Below, one piece after another: positions 12,893 through 25,545 of a DNA stretch of 64,000 bases. Every line of letters starts with the position of its first letter. Position 1 is the first letter of the stretch. The translations under genes were made by a program, and so were the position numbers. The stretch is from Hyaloscypha bicolor E (Eukaryota; Ascomycota; Leotiomycetes; Helotiales; Hyaloscyphaceae), in the NCBI RefSeq assembly GCF_002865645.1, contig NW_020194518.1, positions 2,086,393 through 2,150,392 on the forward strand, written 5' to 3'. Under the pieces are notes generated by a model. That model saw nothing but the letters and a program-made list of their open reading frames with translations. It did not search any database and was not told the DNA's origin.

Positions 12893-13340
12893 TTTCTCTA
12901 ATATCTCCTTTTCCTCTTTTCTAATATCTCTTATACCTTTAGGCTCTTTAGAAATACCTTTTCTCGAATTTCCAAAAAAGAGGCTAATTTCTATTTAGAT
13001 TCCTCCGAACTTTAATACCTCTTTCCTTTTTCCGATACCTTTTATATCTTTAGGCCCTTTAGAAATATCCTTTCTTGAACTTCTAAAAATGAAGCTAATT
13101 CCTATTTAGATTCCTCTAAACTTTAATACCTCTTTTTCTTTTCTAATACCTTTTATATTTTTAAGCCCTTTAGAAATACTTTCTTTTAAACTTCTAAAAA
13201 AGAAGTTAACTTCTATTTAAATTCCTTTAAACTTTAATATCTTTTCTTCTTTTCTAATATCTCTTATATCTTTAGGCTCTTTAGGAATACTCTTTCTCGA
13301 ACTTCTAAAAAAGAAACTAATTTCTATTTAGATTTCTTTA
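12893..13340 (-). repeat. Four-copy 111-bp tandem repeat (37 codons per unit), decayed
   Basis: The landmark GAAATA(C/T) recurs at 12951, 13062, 13173 and 13284, a period of exactly 111 bp each time. Because 111 is 3 x 37, the array keeps a reading frame. On the minus strand each unit reads like SRKGISKEPKGIRDI followed by KFGGI, a TAG (probably CAG, Gln, before RIP), then IEISLFF. This suggests a decayed repeat protein or transposon ORF. No family recognised. Confidence 0.7.
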
Positions 13341-16300
13341 AACTTTAATACTTTCTTTCCTTTTTTAATACTTATAATAGCCTTTAAACTACTACTAAAT
13401 ATCTCTATTCTTTATCTTGAAATATATATTAACTAATTCTTATAAGAAATAGCTTTTCTTTTTCTAATCTCAATTTCTTTAATATATATTTCTTATTTTT
13501 AGGCTATTTAAACATTTCCCTATTTGCTTTTATAAAATATATACTAATTTATTTCTTAGTTTTTCTCGCCTTATTTTTCCTTTAATATTACTATATATAT
13601 ATCTAGTTAGTACTAGTTCTTATAATTTATAATTAGGCTTTTTATTTATTAAATACCCGAATATTTTATTTTATTTTTATTTTATATATTTTATTTTCCT
13701 TTTATTATAGGTTAGAACTCAAATAATATTTACCTTAAATACTTATACTTTTGAATATATAAAACTTCTATAAATTTTTTGGAATTATAAACTAGTCTAT
13801 TTTAGTTTAAAAAAGCTTTCTCGAAAATATTTCAGGAATTATAATATTTATTATAACTTCTTTTAAAGATTAATATAATATAGATAATTCTAGTCTATTT
13901 TCTTTTTATAGAATAAACCGCTATTTTAAGTTTATATAAAAGTTCTAATTATTCTTTAAATTAAAATATAAGTATTTCTTATTTCTATTAAATTAGATAT
14001 AAAGAATAATAGGTGCCTTTAAGCTAAACTATAATACTAGTTAAGTACTAAAACTTTTTATATCTTATAAAATATTACTTATAGCTTGAAATATATTATA
14101 TTTAATAGAACTTTTATATCTAATTACTTTATATTATAGTAAAATATATAATATTATAATTAGAAGAGTTTTGCTTTATAATCTTATTTATTATTTATAG
14201 ATTTTCTAGCTAATAAATCTTGGCTAATAGCTAAGAAACTTATTAGCTATTTTATCTAAAGCTTCTAAAAGCAGGAAATTGCCTTAATAAAAACTTAGTA
14301 TTAAAAATAGATTTGACTAATTAATCTAAATAAGGAGTTTATAATAGGAATCTCTATAAATAAATAATTTCATATAATAAATTCAAGTTCCTATTCCTAG
14401 TTATATAATTAAGCTATATAAAAAACTCTTTCTAGCCTATTAGAATAGTTCCTATTTCTAGTTATATAAGTTATAATATATAATAAACTCAAACTTTTTT
14501 AGGTTATTTTTAGAAGAATTAGTAAGCTTTTCTAAATAAACTTATTAAGGCCTTGGTTTTTAAAGGTATTAATCTAGTCTTTTTATTCTTTTTTTAAATA
14601 ATAGTTTAGCTTTTAGGAATTATATATAAATATTAGAATAAATAAGGAAATATATTATATATATTTTCTAAATAAATTAGAATAGAATCTATAGAATTCC
14701 CGTAATAATATTAAATTTATATTACTAGCTAATAAAGACTTTAATAACCTTAATAAAACTTGAATTATAAGCCTGGCCCTTAAATTTCCTATTTAACTTA
14801 AAAATTAAATAGTTTATAATAGATTATTTATTATAGAATATATTATACTTTTTTCCTAAAAAATACTAAATACTAATAATAATTCGAAAGCCTTAAAGCC
14901 CTTAAAACTCTTTATAAGTTTCGGGCTTTAAGGCTTTTCTATAACTAGCTAATTATATAAAATCACGTAATTATATAAGTCCGGTATTAATATAAAGTAA
15001 TTAGTAATTTTATATATAAATATAATATAGTTTTTAATATAGCTAGTTTAATATATTATATATTTATATATAAATATTTATAATTTTATTATTATAATAT
15101 AATATATCTTTAATATATTTTTAATATAAAGATTTCTTTATAATTCTAGATTTTTAGAAGCCTTTTCTATATTAAAGGTAAAATATATAATATAATTTAG
15201 ATATTAAATTCAAAAAGTAAAGAATTATAAAAGCCCTAATAATTATAAGATTTTATAAACTTAAATAGATTTAAATATTATAAAAATATTAAATTTAATA
15301 GCCTAACTTTTAAATTATATAAGAACTAATTAAAGAATACTATTTTAAAATATTAATTATAAATTCCAAATATATATATATTTATAAGAAAATAAAACCC
15401 AAAATAATATTAAGCTAATTATAAAATATAAAAAAATATATATTAAATATTAGATTTATTTTTTCTTAATTACTTTAATTTTAATAAATATTTATATATA
15501 ATTTATTAGACTTTATATAATAGATTTACTTCAGAGAAATAAGATTAATTAGTCTAGAAAGTTTAATAATAATAGTTAAATTTCTATTTAATATAATAAA
15601 TAAAGTACTAATAATAGTTTAGATATCTTGGGTTTTATTTATAAAGCTAAAAATATTATATTTATTAATTCTCTATATTTAATAAGGAAAAGAGATAATA
15701 TATTTATTTCTTTAATATATTTATTATTATAAAATAATATTTATATAATTTATAAAATTAATTATAGTTTTTTTTACTAGAAAAAAGAATAGTAAAATTA
15801 AAAGAAAATCTAATAGTTTACTATTATTATTATTATTATTACTATTAGAATTAACTTTAGTAATACTTTCTATAATACTTTTTATATTATTTTATAGCTT
15901 TTAGAAATTAATAAATAAAGAAGAATTCTGGTATATATAAGTTAATTAAATCTAAAAATAAAAAAGAATTTATAGAAAAAATAAAAAATAAAAGCTAGAA
16001 TTAAAAAAAAGAATTATATATATATCTTTATTTATTTACTAGTTTATTAGATTTCTCCTTACTTTTAAAATCTTATACTTATACTAGTAAGTAATACTTT
16101 CTTAAACTCTTTAGGTCTTTTTAGTCTATTATTTAATTTTTTTAAATTATTATATCTTTTAAGTATTTTCTAGCTTTTTATAAATAATTTTAAAATAGAA
16201 ATCTTTATATAAAGTTTTTTTCTAAGTTTTTTCTAGCTTTTTATAAATAACTTTAAAATAGAAATCTTTATATAAAGTTTTTTTCTAAGTATTTTCTAGC

Positions 16301-19300
16301 TTTTTATAAGTAATTTTAAAATAGATATCTTTATATAAAAATCTTATTCTAATATAAAATAAGAAAAATTGTTCAGATATTTTTAGGACCCAGATATATA
16401 TTATAGCAGGAAAGATTAAAGATAATTTAAATAGAATCTAATAAGACTATAAGTTCTTGAACTCTTTTATTATTAGAACTAATATAAAATACTACTTTAT
16501 TTATATTATTAATAAATTAATAATAGTAGATAAATCTACTAATATAAAAAAAAATAAGGAAATAGCTATTAAAAAACTATATTAGAAAGAATAAAAAAGA
16601 CTTAATTATTTATTTTAAATCAAAAGCCATTTATTAAAAAACATTTATTAGAATTTATATAAAGAATCTAATAAAAGAAATAAAAGAAAACTTATTATTA
16701 ACTTCTTTAAAAAATTAAATAGTTCTTTATTTAGCTCTTTAATTCTTTATATTATTAAATATTTACTTATAAAGAACTAGTTATAAAACTATAATTTATA
16801 ATTTTATAAAACTAGATCCGGCTATATTTTAATTTATAAAACTTTAAAGGGTTCTAGATAACCTATTATTAGTATAAAAAGCTATAACCTAAATAATAGC
16901 CTAAATAATTCTCGTATTTATAGCCTATTAAGCTTATATAGTAATATAAATACTATTAGAAAAGTAATTAGATTAAATAATATAGCTTATAATAAAAAAT
17001 AATATAAAAGGAAATAATTATAAGACTATTAGAATAGAAGAAGCCTAAAATAGAACAGAAATAATATCTGGTAGCTATATAGTAATAATAATTAAAGAAA
17101 TAGATATAATAAATATTTTTTTTAAAAAAAAGATATAAAATAAGAATATTAAAAAAAGCTAGAAATCTAAAATATCCTAGATATAAAAAAGAAAACAGAT
17201 ATAGACGGAATTCTAGAGCTATAAGATTTAAGTTTATTAGTATTATTACTCTAGGCAAATAAAATAATAATGTTTATATTATATTTATTATTAATAGATT
17301 AATAAAACTTATAATATTAAATATTATTATACTAATATTTAGTTATAGAATATATATTATTAGAATAGGTTTTAAGAAATAGTAATATTATTTTAAAAAA
17401 TAAGAATTTAAAAATATAAAATATTTATATAATAAATAAACTTAATAATTTTATTAGTATTATTCTTAAAAATAAAAAAAGAATTTCGAAAATAATATAT
17501 TTAATAATAAATAATATCTATTTTAATATATCTAATTATTTTATAATTAGCTTATTTAATTACCTTATATTATTAGAAGTATTACTAATAAAAAATTATT
17601 TCTAAATAAAGTTCTAGATTATTAGGAACTATATAGGTATTTTTCTGGCCTATATATTACTTATATATTCTATATTTATTAGAATAACTTATTTAAAAAT
17701 TCTATTTTATATAATAATAATATTATATTTATTAGTTAGCTTTTTAGACTCTTCTAATATTAGTAGCTATCCTGAGGCTATATATACCCGAACTATATAT
17801 TAGAGCTAATAATAAGCTTAAATATATAATTAGATATTATTTCTATTAGTATTTCTTATATAAATATTAGCTATATTTATATTATAAAATATAAGCTTTT
17901 AATAATATTACTTTAGTATTTCTCTTAATAGAAACTCGTTAATATTTATATTAGTATATAAGTAAACTATTTATATAAAGCTATATAAGGTTATATTACT
18001 TATTTTAAACTAAATAATTATTAAGAATTATATTATAAAGCTTTATATTTATTAGATAACTCTAGTATTATATCTTGCCTAGAGGCTTTATATGTAATCT
18101 AAATAGCTTATTAGCTATTATATTAGGTCTAGATCTGTTTTTTCTAATTCTATAAATATTTTATAAGTCTATAAACCTATATATAAAGTACTAATAAAGT
18201 AATCTAGTTTTATAAATATTAGTAATTATAACTCTTAATATAGGCCAGTTTTTAAAAGTAGTTCTATATATACTAATTGAAATTAGTTATATAATCCGGT
18301 ATTATAATACTAGACCTAATAGCCTTAATAAAAAGTAGTATAATTATTAATATCTAATACTTTCTTTTAATAATAGAAAGAATAAAAAGCAAATATAGAG
18401 AAACAGAATTACTTATATATTACTAGTATAGCTAGCTTTTCTAAAGCTTTTATTACCAGAATTTAATTTACTAATTCTTAATACTTTTTCCAGAAATAAA
18501 ATAGTTCTTTATATATATAACTAATAAATTAGTTATTTATAAAAATGCGAAATATATTTTCATAATAAGAGAAAGTTTAGAGCCTTAATTAGTTTTAAAA
18601 AAGTAAGAGTAATAGCCTATTTAAATACGAATCTAAAAATACTATTATATAACTAAATAAGTAATTTAATTAGAAATTCCGATATATATTTAAATGATAT
18701 TATATAAATAAATATTAATACAAATATATATTTCGATCTCAAATAATAATAGCTTATTATATCTATTATTTAATTAAATTTAATCCGGTCTAAATATAAT
18801 ATATTTTTTTTTCTTAAACTATATTTGTTATATTTATAATATAATTATCTCGGAATCCAGAAGTTGTAATATTATATATAAGCTCTTTTTATAAATAATA
18901 AAATATATTAATAAATAAGGCTCTAATTTTTTAAACTAGAGCAAAATAATAAAATATAGAAAGACTAATTAGGTTATTAGTAAATCTTATTAACGGAAAT
19001 ATATATATAAATATTACTATTTATAACTTATAACCCGTCTATTATTTAGCTTATTCTATAATATTATAAATAGTTACTTATTTGCCGCTTATTTATTTAT
19101 TATAATTATATAGTAAATAAGACTAAGCTTCTTATATATATAAATAACTCTAGTAATTAAAGCTATATAGCTATAATTTTCAAGATTTTCAAGTATTTCC
19201 TTATTTATATTTCTTAAATAATATAGGATTATAATTTATATATAAAGAAAAAGTATATTTATTATTTAAATATATATTTAAATATTCTATTCTTATAATT

Positions 19301-19924
19301 ACTATTAGACTATATATGAATTAATTAAGATTTCATATAAATCTTTTAATCTATTTATAATTTCTTCTTAATTAATATTTGTACGAGCCTATTTAGTAAT
19401 AGCTTTATAATATAGTAATAGATTTATTAAAAGTTATAATATTATTTTAATAAAATCTACTAAATTATTTAATAGGAATTAAGTTTAGGATATAATTTAC
19501 TATTATAACATACTTTTTAGTAATATAAGTACTAAATTATTCCAGTAATATTACTCTTATATAATTTTATTAATTAATTACTAAAAAGAAAGTAATTAGC
19601 CGGTTTCTTAGTTATTTTAATAGTTTAATTTTCTTATTTCTAATCTCGGGAATATTAAGGAAGTTATTAGACCCTATTAATAATATTATCCTAGAAGGGC
19701 TTATAGCCTATAATTACCTAACTATAGTAATTTGTAATAAATACTTAATTTTATATTATATTATCCGGCCTAATTTTAATACGATTTCACGCGGTAGTAT
19801 AGGCTCTCACTTCATTAATTAGATAAGCAAGCAGCCTTACTATTATTGCATTATCCAAGCCGAAAGTCACGTATGGATACTATAACCTCTAATTAGGAAT
19901 TCTGCCTTGGGGAGGAGGGGAGGG
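13341..19924. other. AT-rich decayed sequence, probable transposon relics
   Basis: No intact gene. Open stretches (such as 17258-16968) are low-complexity products of AT-rich composition. A near-duplicate segment with TTTTCTAAGTATTTTCTAGC-like wording recurs at about 16150-16330 in roughly 80-bp steps. I could not assign the relics to a transposon superfamily by eye. Confidence 0.5.
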
Positions 19925-20017
19925 GGGGTGTGCGGGGCGCCAGTGCGAAAATCAGAAAATCAGAAAATCACTTTTGGCTTCTCGGATTTGTCCGCTAGCT
20001 AGCTGTGGGCCTCAGTA

Positions 20018-20794
20018 GTATGTCCGCTACCGATATGAAGGTTGGAACTACAGATCGCTGATTTGTGCGACTCGTAGGCTGAACGATTTAGCATGATTCA
20101 GGATTACCGATGTAAGTACTGATCTGAACACCATATTAACTAGAGTGTACCTTGAACAGCGTCCGAGATCGCTATTCACGTCTCTAAGAAACTCCACCCT
20201 ATTAATTCAATACATACGAAACCTTCTCGGAATTTTCGAAATTATAAAACACGTATAGTTCTGTTCAGAAATTTGGTTTGTTACATAGTGATTACGCACG
20301 CTGTATTGACCAGACTATCTACAGGAGTGCCATAACAGATAGCAGTATCCACAAGACTAAGTGGAGGCTCAAGTTGAGCTCGCAGAAGCGATGAGAAAAT
20401 AAAGACTTTTAATTACAGGACATAATCAAATTGATTTAACATACAACAGTCTATGGCACATGGCAGGAGATGAAGTACACGATGTTGGATTGTCAGTACG
20501 TTGGTATACTAAACCAGACGATAAAAAGGATGTTTGATACCGCAAAGCTTGAGAAAAAGATAAACGAGAAAATAAAAGAGAGAGATTAAGAAAGGTGGCA
20601 ACGGTTAATAAAAGCATACACCGAGAGACTCAATTCAACTCCCCGTTAGACACACGAAAGCGGGGTGCCGAGCTGCTGTGGCAACAAGGAAACCTATTCC
20701 AAATTTCCAATTCCCGGGACGGCAAACTAAGATGCAACTTAAAGAACACAAAAAGTAAGCCGCCTCCAAGCCTCAACACCACCAGATCTATCTC
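20018..20794. other. Spacer / 3' UTR downstream of the membrane coiled-coil gene
   Basis: Ordinary composition and only short, overlapping open frames on both strands. The right part probably holds the 3' UTR of the minus-strand gene ending at 20795. No other feature seen. Confidence 0.4.
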
Positions 20795-23700
20795 CTACTT
20801 ATCAGGATGCATCTTCCCCCCCTTATGCACTATCTTCGGCACCTGATACCCAGCCTGCGTAAGAGTGCTCGTCATCTGACTGATATGGTGGTCCATTTTG
20901 TTGTTCGCCCTCTCAATATCATTGTTGCTCATGTTCTTCCGCAGTGGCGAATTGACATTAGGTAACGCCTTGTTCCCCTTGATATTATAATATAGAACAT
21001 AGTTCTTGAGCTGGTGTACCCTTCGTTTCTTCGTCTCCCACTCCTTGCGCACCTTCTCGTAGTCGTTATTCCCGCTTCTGTCATCCGAATTCGAGTTATT
21101 CTCATCTTGTGTGTATTTTGTACTGCCGTCCGTGTTGTGGTCGTTCTTTTTGTTGGGGTCAAGGACTTTGAAATAGATCTGATGTCCAATGCCCGGCACA
21201 AACCACGTCGTCGACTGGATTACATCCGGATGCGGCCACATGCCTTCCGTGATCTCCCTCGCCGCCTTCTCCTTCTCGCTCTCGCCTCTATTCAGCGCAT
21301 CTCTGAAATACCGATCTTTGCTCGTGAGCGGCATGATTGTTGGCACCGGGGCGGTAATTGTCTTCAACTCCCCCGTTTTCTCGTCTTTGATCTGAACGTT
21401 CTTTTGATCCAGATGGAGATGCCAATGTGAGAGCACAAGGCGGGCATAACTGGTCGCGGCAACGAGCTCGTACCATCGTGCGTTGTAGTCTGGATCGTGG
21501 ATGTGACCTTCAAGGAGCGGTGTTCCGTATGCGGTACCCGGAAGCTTAAGCTCTATCATGCAGGTAAGCAACTGATTGATCCTCACTTCGAGTATTCTCA
21601 ACTCCGAATTCATGAGGTTCAACGCCAGGTTATCAGGGGAAGACCATGGCTTGCTTTGCTGTTCGAAGTGCGTTATCCACTGTGGCGGTACATGTCCGTT
21701 GGCCACGATGCTGTTGGTGAGGGCCTGAATTGCTTCCTGCATAGCAGTGTAGATTCCGAATTTCTTCTGCATTCGAGGGTCAGGGGCTTGCTCTGTAGGC
21801 GAGGCAACGACGGGGCGTATATCGTCCAGGATACCGACAAGCACGTCTTTGAAGACTCGGTCGGATCGGCGCAGCATCTCTCGGACGACAGGATCGTAAA
21901 CAATCTCCTCGCCACTGGGAAGAAGTTCTTTGGGACTCAAGTTTCTGATTCTGATAGCAAGTTGCAGAGCGCGGTTGTAGAGACGTTGAACCTCGTTGAC
22001 AGTAAGCTTCTGAGTAAGATATTCAGAGCTAGTGGCCATCAAGTTTGTGATCTTATTCGCCTCCAAAAGATGCTGCGACGTGGGCACGAAGCCGGATCTG
22101 CTCGTCTGGTCGTTGCGAGGAACTTCAGGTGCCCAAACAGGTAGCGCTTCGTTCGAATTAACAAGCGTATCAGTGAGGTCAACAATCACCTGGCATAGCC
22201 GCTCATAGATAGGGAACATCCGATACGCGTTGTCCTCATATGTGGTGTTCATATCGATCGACCAGTCTTTTGGCTTCGTCGTGTCCCAGCCGTTCCGAAT
22301 AGCAATCACGTTGCCGCCCAGTCTGTCGACCTCACGCTCTAGTCTGTTCTTCAACGCTCTAGTCCTCTGAAGTTCCTCTTCGAGTTGCTTGATGGTGAAA
22401 TCAACTGTATTCGTTGCTCCCAGCCCTTTCACACCCAATGCCTTCAATCTCGCAACTTCGATCGTGACAGCACGCAGGTAAGCCATGAGATCCATATGCC
22501 ACGCATCCTCCTTCGGCATGCCAAACTTAATCGCCGCATCCACAACCATCTTATCATTATAAGCGTGCGAATCGAGAAGTTGCCTGCACTTGTATTCCAG
22601 CGCAGAGATCTTCAACTGGCATCCTGCCTCATCTTGGCATTTCTCAGAATGGATTTCTCTCTCTGCAGCAAGTGCTTGTCGAGTCTGCATCCCAGCTTCG
22701 ATGAGAGCCTGGTTGTCCCGTTGAAGCATCCTGATCTTGGCTTTCAAGTCGTCGACCTCCGTTACCGCAACGAGCATGTTCTCCCCGGCCCCGCGTGCAT
22801 AATCAATTTGTTCTTTCCACTTGACGATTTCAGTGTTGTATTTCGAACGCAGGTTGTTTTTCTCCAGTATCCAGTTGTCTTTTTCCTGTTCCAAGTCTGC
22901 AACCCTGCGTTGTGCGCGATCAAACTCAGAGTGGATACGATCGTTGGGAGGGGTTGCGACGAATGTGCTCACTGTCGGGGTACGATTGTAAGCACCGTCA
23001 CGCTCCCTGGTGCTGCGTCTCAACTGGGTTTCGAGGGAATCGACATTGATCCGGAGTTGATCGATTTCCACGCTCTGTCGAGTCTCTGCTGCAGCCCATG
23101 CATTGAAGCACGTACACGGATCCACATGAAGGCATTGATTCCTGTCAGTGAGACCCCCGTCAGTCGGATCTGTCAAGTCATTTTGTAAAGGGTCCTCGGG
23201 GGGTGCGAAGTCGTTGTCGACAATGTTTATTCTTGTCAACTGCCAGGCTCGAAAAAGCAACACTGATCCACAAAGAAGAGCCAAAGCCCAATTTGTACAC
23301 AACCATATTATTGATATGGAGATGAGGCCGAAAACCCAGATGTGGTTTCCCCAGATGTATACCAGGCGCTCCAGCAGGTAGGCAACGAAACGGATGAACT
23401 ATTGCCGTCAGCTTGAGACGATCAGTTGGCGATACATGGCCTGGTACTTACTTTGTTCAAGATTGGACGAAACATACAGTAGAAGAATGATCCTACGACA
23501 GCAATTCTCTAATACAAGTCAGATTATCTCTCTCAGCGGCCAAAGACATCGAAGAACAACTGACCACCCAACTCGAAAAAGCATAAGGATTAAACAACCA
23601 CGCCAAAACCCCGCTCGGGGTCGGCATCAACTTCCCTTGCCTTTCCCACCCATCCTCATTCCCCGTACACCGCATATATCTCCAATACTCGCTCATCTTC

Positions 23701-23984
23701 AGATCCCTCCACGGATACACCTCCTTCTTAATCCTCATGCACGGCTCTGTCAAAACATCGTGGCCGAGTGACGCCTTGCCGTACTCAAGAAAATAGTAGA
23801 TGAGACCCCAAGCGAATTTCCACGAATATTGAAGAAGAATGATGGAGCTGCACATGAGGAGGAGCGCTTGGATCAGTTTTAGGGTGGGGGGTTGTTCCCT
23901 CCAGCGGGTGTATTTGGAGTCGAACCAAGCGCGGCCGAAGCGTGCCAGTGGAGGACTTGGAGTAAGGGGGCGGATGACGTTCAT
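20795..23984 (-). CDS. Multi-pass membrane protein with long coiled-coil region (three exons, ~1026 aa), unrecognised family
   Basis: Three exons join in phase 0: 23984-23565, 23508-23452 and 23398-20795. Intron 1 has donor GTCAGT, branch CTGAC and acceptor TTGTATTAG. Intron 2 has donor GTAAGT, branch CTGAC and acceptor GGCAATAG. Hydrophobic segments lie at about residues 36-53, 142-157 (encoded by the 57-nt middle exon) and 180-208. Residues ~271-531 are rich in charged heptad-like stretches (RRVADLEQEKDNW, LKAKIRMLQRDNQAL, KQLEEELQRTRALKNRLE), suggesting a coiled coil. The C-terminal ~490 residues look globular, with a charged Asn/Asp-rich stretch near the end. The N-terminal part is homologous to the gene at 1-509. 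I recognise no named domain. A membrane-anchored coiled-coil protein is inferred; function unknown. Confidence 0.8.
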
Positions 23985-24424
23985 TGTGTGAGAGTGAGTC
24001 GAGGCCCGATTACCTTCTGAAAAAGTTCACCAGCAGTAGAAGCAGTGCTTGTTGGAAAGAGAGTAGATTTGGAGATAGAAGCACTTGCCTTTAGTTCTAT
24101 TCTCGATTAAAATGGGTTGTGAACTAAGATGCAATCGAAGTGGTTTGTGAGCAGATCAATCGGGGCGAGGAAAGAGAAGCGTAGAATGTGAGTCCAATTC
24201 GGGCGAAGACAGAGGGCATGGTCGTGAATCTGAGAATAAAGAGCTGTTCCCGACGAGTATGCAAACCGACGATTTTTAACAAAGAAAATACACGACTACC
24301 TAAAACGGATATACATCAAACAACAAAGAATTCATGAATTGATCAAAGAGGTATTGTACTTTCCTCGCTAACTTGACATCCAAAGTATGTACTCCAATTC
24401 ATGCATATATTCTGTTATCGTATC
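23985..24424. other. Spacer between the membrane coiled-coil gene and the PAP2 phosphatase gene
   Basis: Contains the presumed promoter of the minus-strand gene to its left and the 3' UTR of the phosphatase gene to its right. No open frame of note and no defined motif. Confidence 0.4.
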
Positions 24425-25545
24425 CTAGTGCTCATGCTCGTCTTCGCTCAACACGAAGTCCTCTGGACCTCGAACTGCCTCTTCGTCGTTCTTTATCTTC
24501 GCAAATCCTTCGTTGAAACTAGATTCTCTTGATGGGAATGGTTCATCGCATTTGGGTGAGTGTAGTCGAGGGTAGTACCTTCTGTAGGAGAAATATGCGG
24601 TGCTCATGCCGAGGATCGAGCCACAGGTTACGTCGTAAACGTCGTGGCTGCGGAAATCATTAGTTGTCCTTTCCTTTGAGAAAGTGGCAAGTGACATACC
24701 GATAATCTTCACATCGACTAATCGCAATTAACGCAGCACCGATCAGCGGTGAAATGGTAAGTAAAGCCCTCGTAAGATCCGTCCTTGGGCGGAAAACATG
24801 CATCTGCCCCGCAAAGAACAGAGCAAGAAATCCCAGCCCACTAAACGCAAAACTCGAATGCCCCGAAGGAAAACTCCTCCATCCGTCATGCAAAGTATGG
24901 TGATCTGTCTCTGTACAAACCGAAATGTCGACTAGTACGTCTTTGGGGGTTGTATTCGCTGGTTTGCACCGAGATATCAAGTCGGGTCGGGGCCGTCCAA
25001 CTGCGTTCTTGACCACATCGGTGATGAATGTTGTAAGAAAAATGCTACCAATCTTCAGCAAAGAGTATGAGGACATAGAAGGAATGTTGACCTTATAAGC
25101 AGTCCTAGTATTGTAACATGGAATTTATGTATGTTTGCCCTTGCAATGGCCAACCAAATTACCAAGCAAATAAACGGCACCACCCCCGCATAGAAGATGT
25201 TCCATAACACTGGGACTCTCTCCTGCAGCGCATGCGGATAGAGTATATTGATGTTATTTATGAAGAACATTCGGTGGAAGGGCTCGACGAAGAATTGGAT
25301 CTATTTCCTGGTTATCAGGGCTATTCCAACTTTTGCTGCCGAAGACGATGTACCGAGAAATATGCAACCATCAAGAGCGTGAAACCCAGGTAATCCGGCG
25401 CGTATGTCTTCTACAAACACGAAGTCAGTAAAGAAGCCTATGGAGAGCAAGAGTGAGAAATTACCTGCCAAAATCTAGCAAGAGACCCAATCCACCCTGT
25501 TCTCGCAGCGAGACCCCCATCGGGAGACTGCGAACTGCGCGGCAT
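24425..25545 (-). CDS. PAP2-family lipid phosphate phosphatase (five exons, ~304 aa)
   Basis: Predicted integral-membrane phosphatase that dephosphorylates lipid phosphates such as phosphatidate or diacylglycerol pyrophosphate (DPP1/LPP1-like). Exons: 25545-25465, 25410-25354, 25300-25092, 25044-24700 and 24647-24425. Phases fit and total 305 codons with stop. The three PAP2 catalytic motifs are present: KNAVGRPRP, SFPSGHSS, and SRCEDYRHDVYDV, the last split by the final intron (donor GTATGT). The conserved N-terminal VEPFHRMF and YPHALQERVP segments and several hydrophobic spans match the family. The third intron (25091-25045) has an atypical donor, GTCAAC, but it restores the expected reading LGLLIS-IFLTTFITD. 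The acidic tail (SEDEHEH) is unremarkable. Family assignment is secure; substrate is not. Confidence 0.9.

Larger units (their letters stand above)
2967..20015. mobile_element. 17-kb AT-rich block bounded by ~75-bp terminal inverted repeats and flanking TA
   Basis: The left end (2967-3050) and the reverse complement of the right end (20015-19925) align over about 75 bp. Shared words are CTGAGGCC, CTAGCGGACAAA, CCGAGAAGC and AAAAGTGATTTTCTGATTTTC. Immediately outside each end is TA (2965-2966 and 20016-20017), the target duplication typical of Tc1/mariner elements. The change from ordinary to very AT-rich sequence happens just inside these repeats on both sides. The simplest reading is a TIR element later invaded by retrotransposons (one Gypsy element is visible inside) and then mutated by RIP. 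Two unrelated inverted copies of one element would be the alternative. Confidence 0.55.

Noticed and set aside
16968..17258. 96-codon frame in AT-rich sequence
   Set aside because: Product is almost entirely Ile/Leu/Phe/Tyr, as expected from AT-rich non-coding DNA; no start context or conservation. The frame at 56838-56614 is rejected for the same reason.
2967..20015. Starship-type giant transposon
   Set aside because: No tyrosine recombinase captain gene is visible, and Starships lack long terminal inverted repeats; the contents look like ordinary retrotransposon relics.
21497..22144. 215-codon plus-strand frame
   Set aside because: Lies wholly antisense to the membrane coiled-coil gene, has no recognisable domain, and is explained by the coding strand's composition. 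The same holds for the plus-strand frame at 22385-23188.
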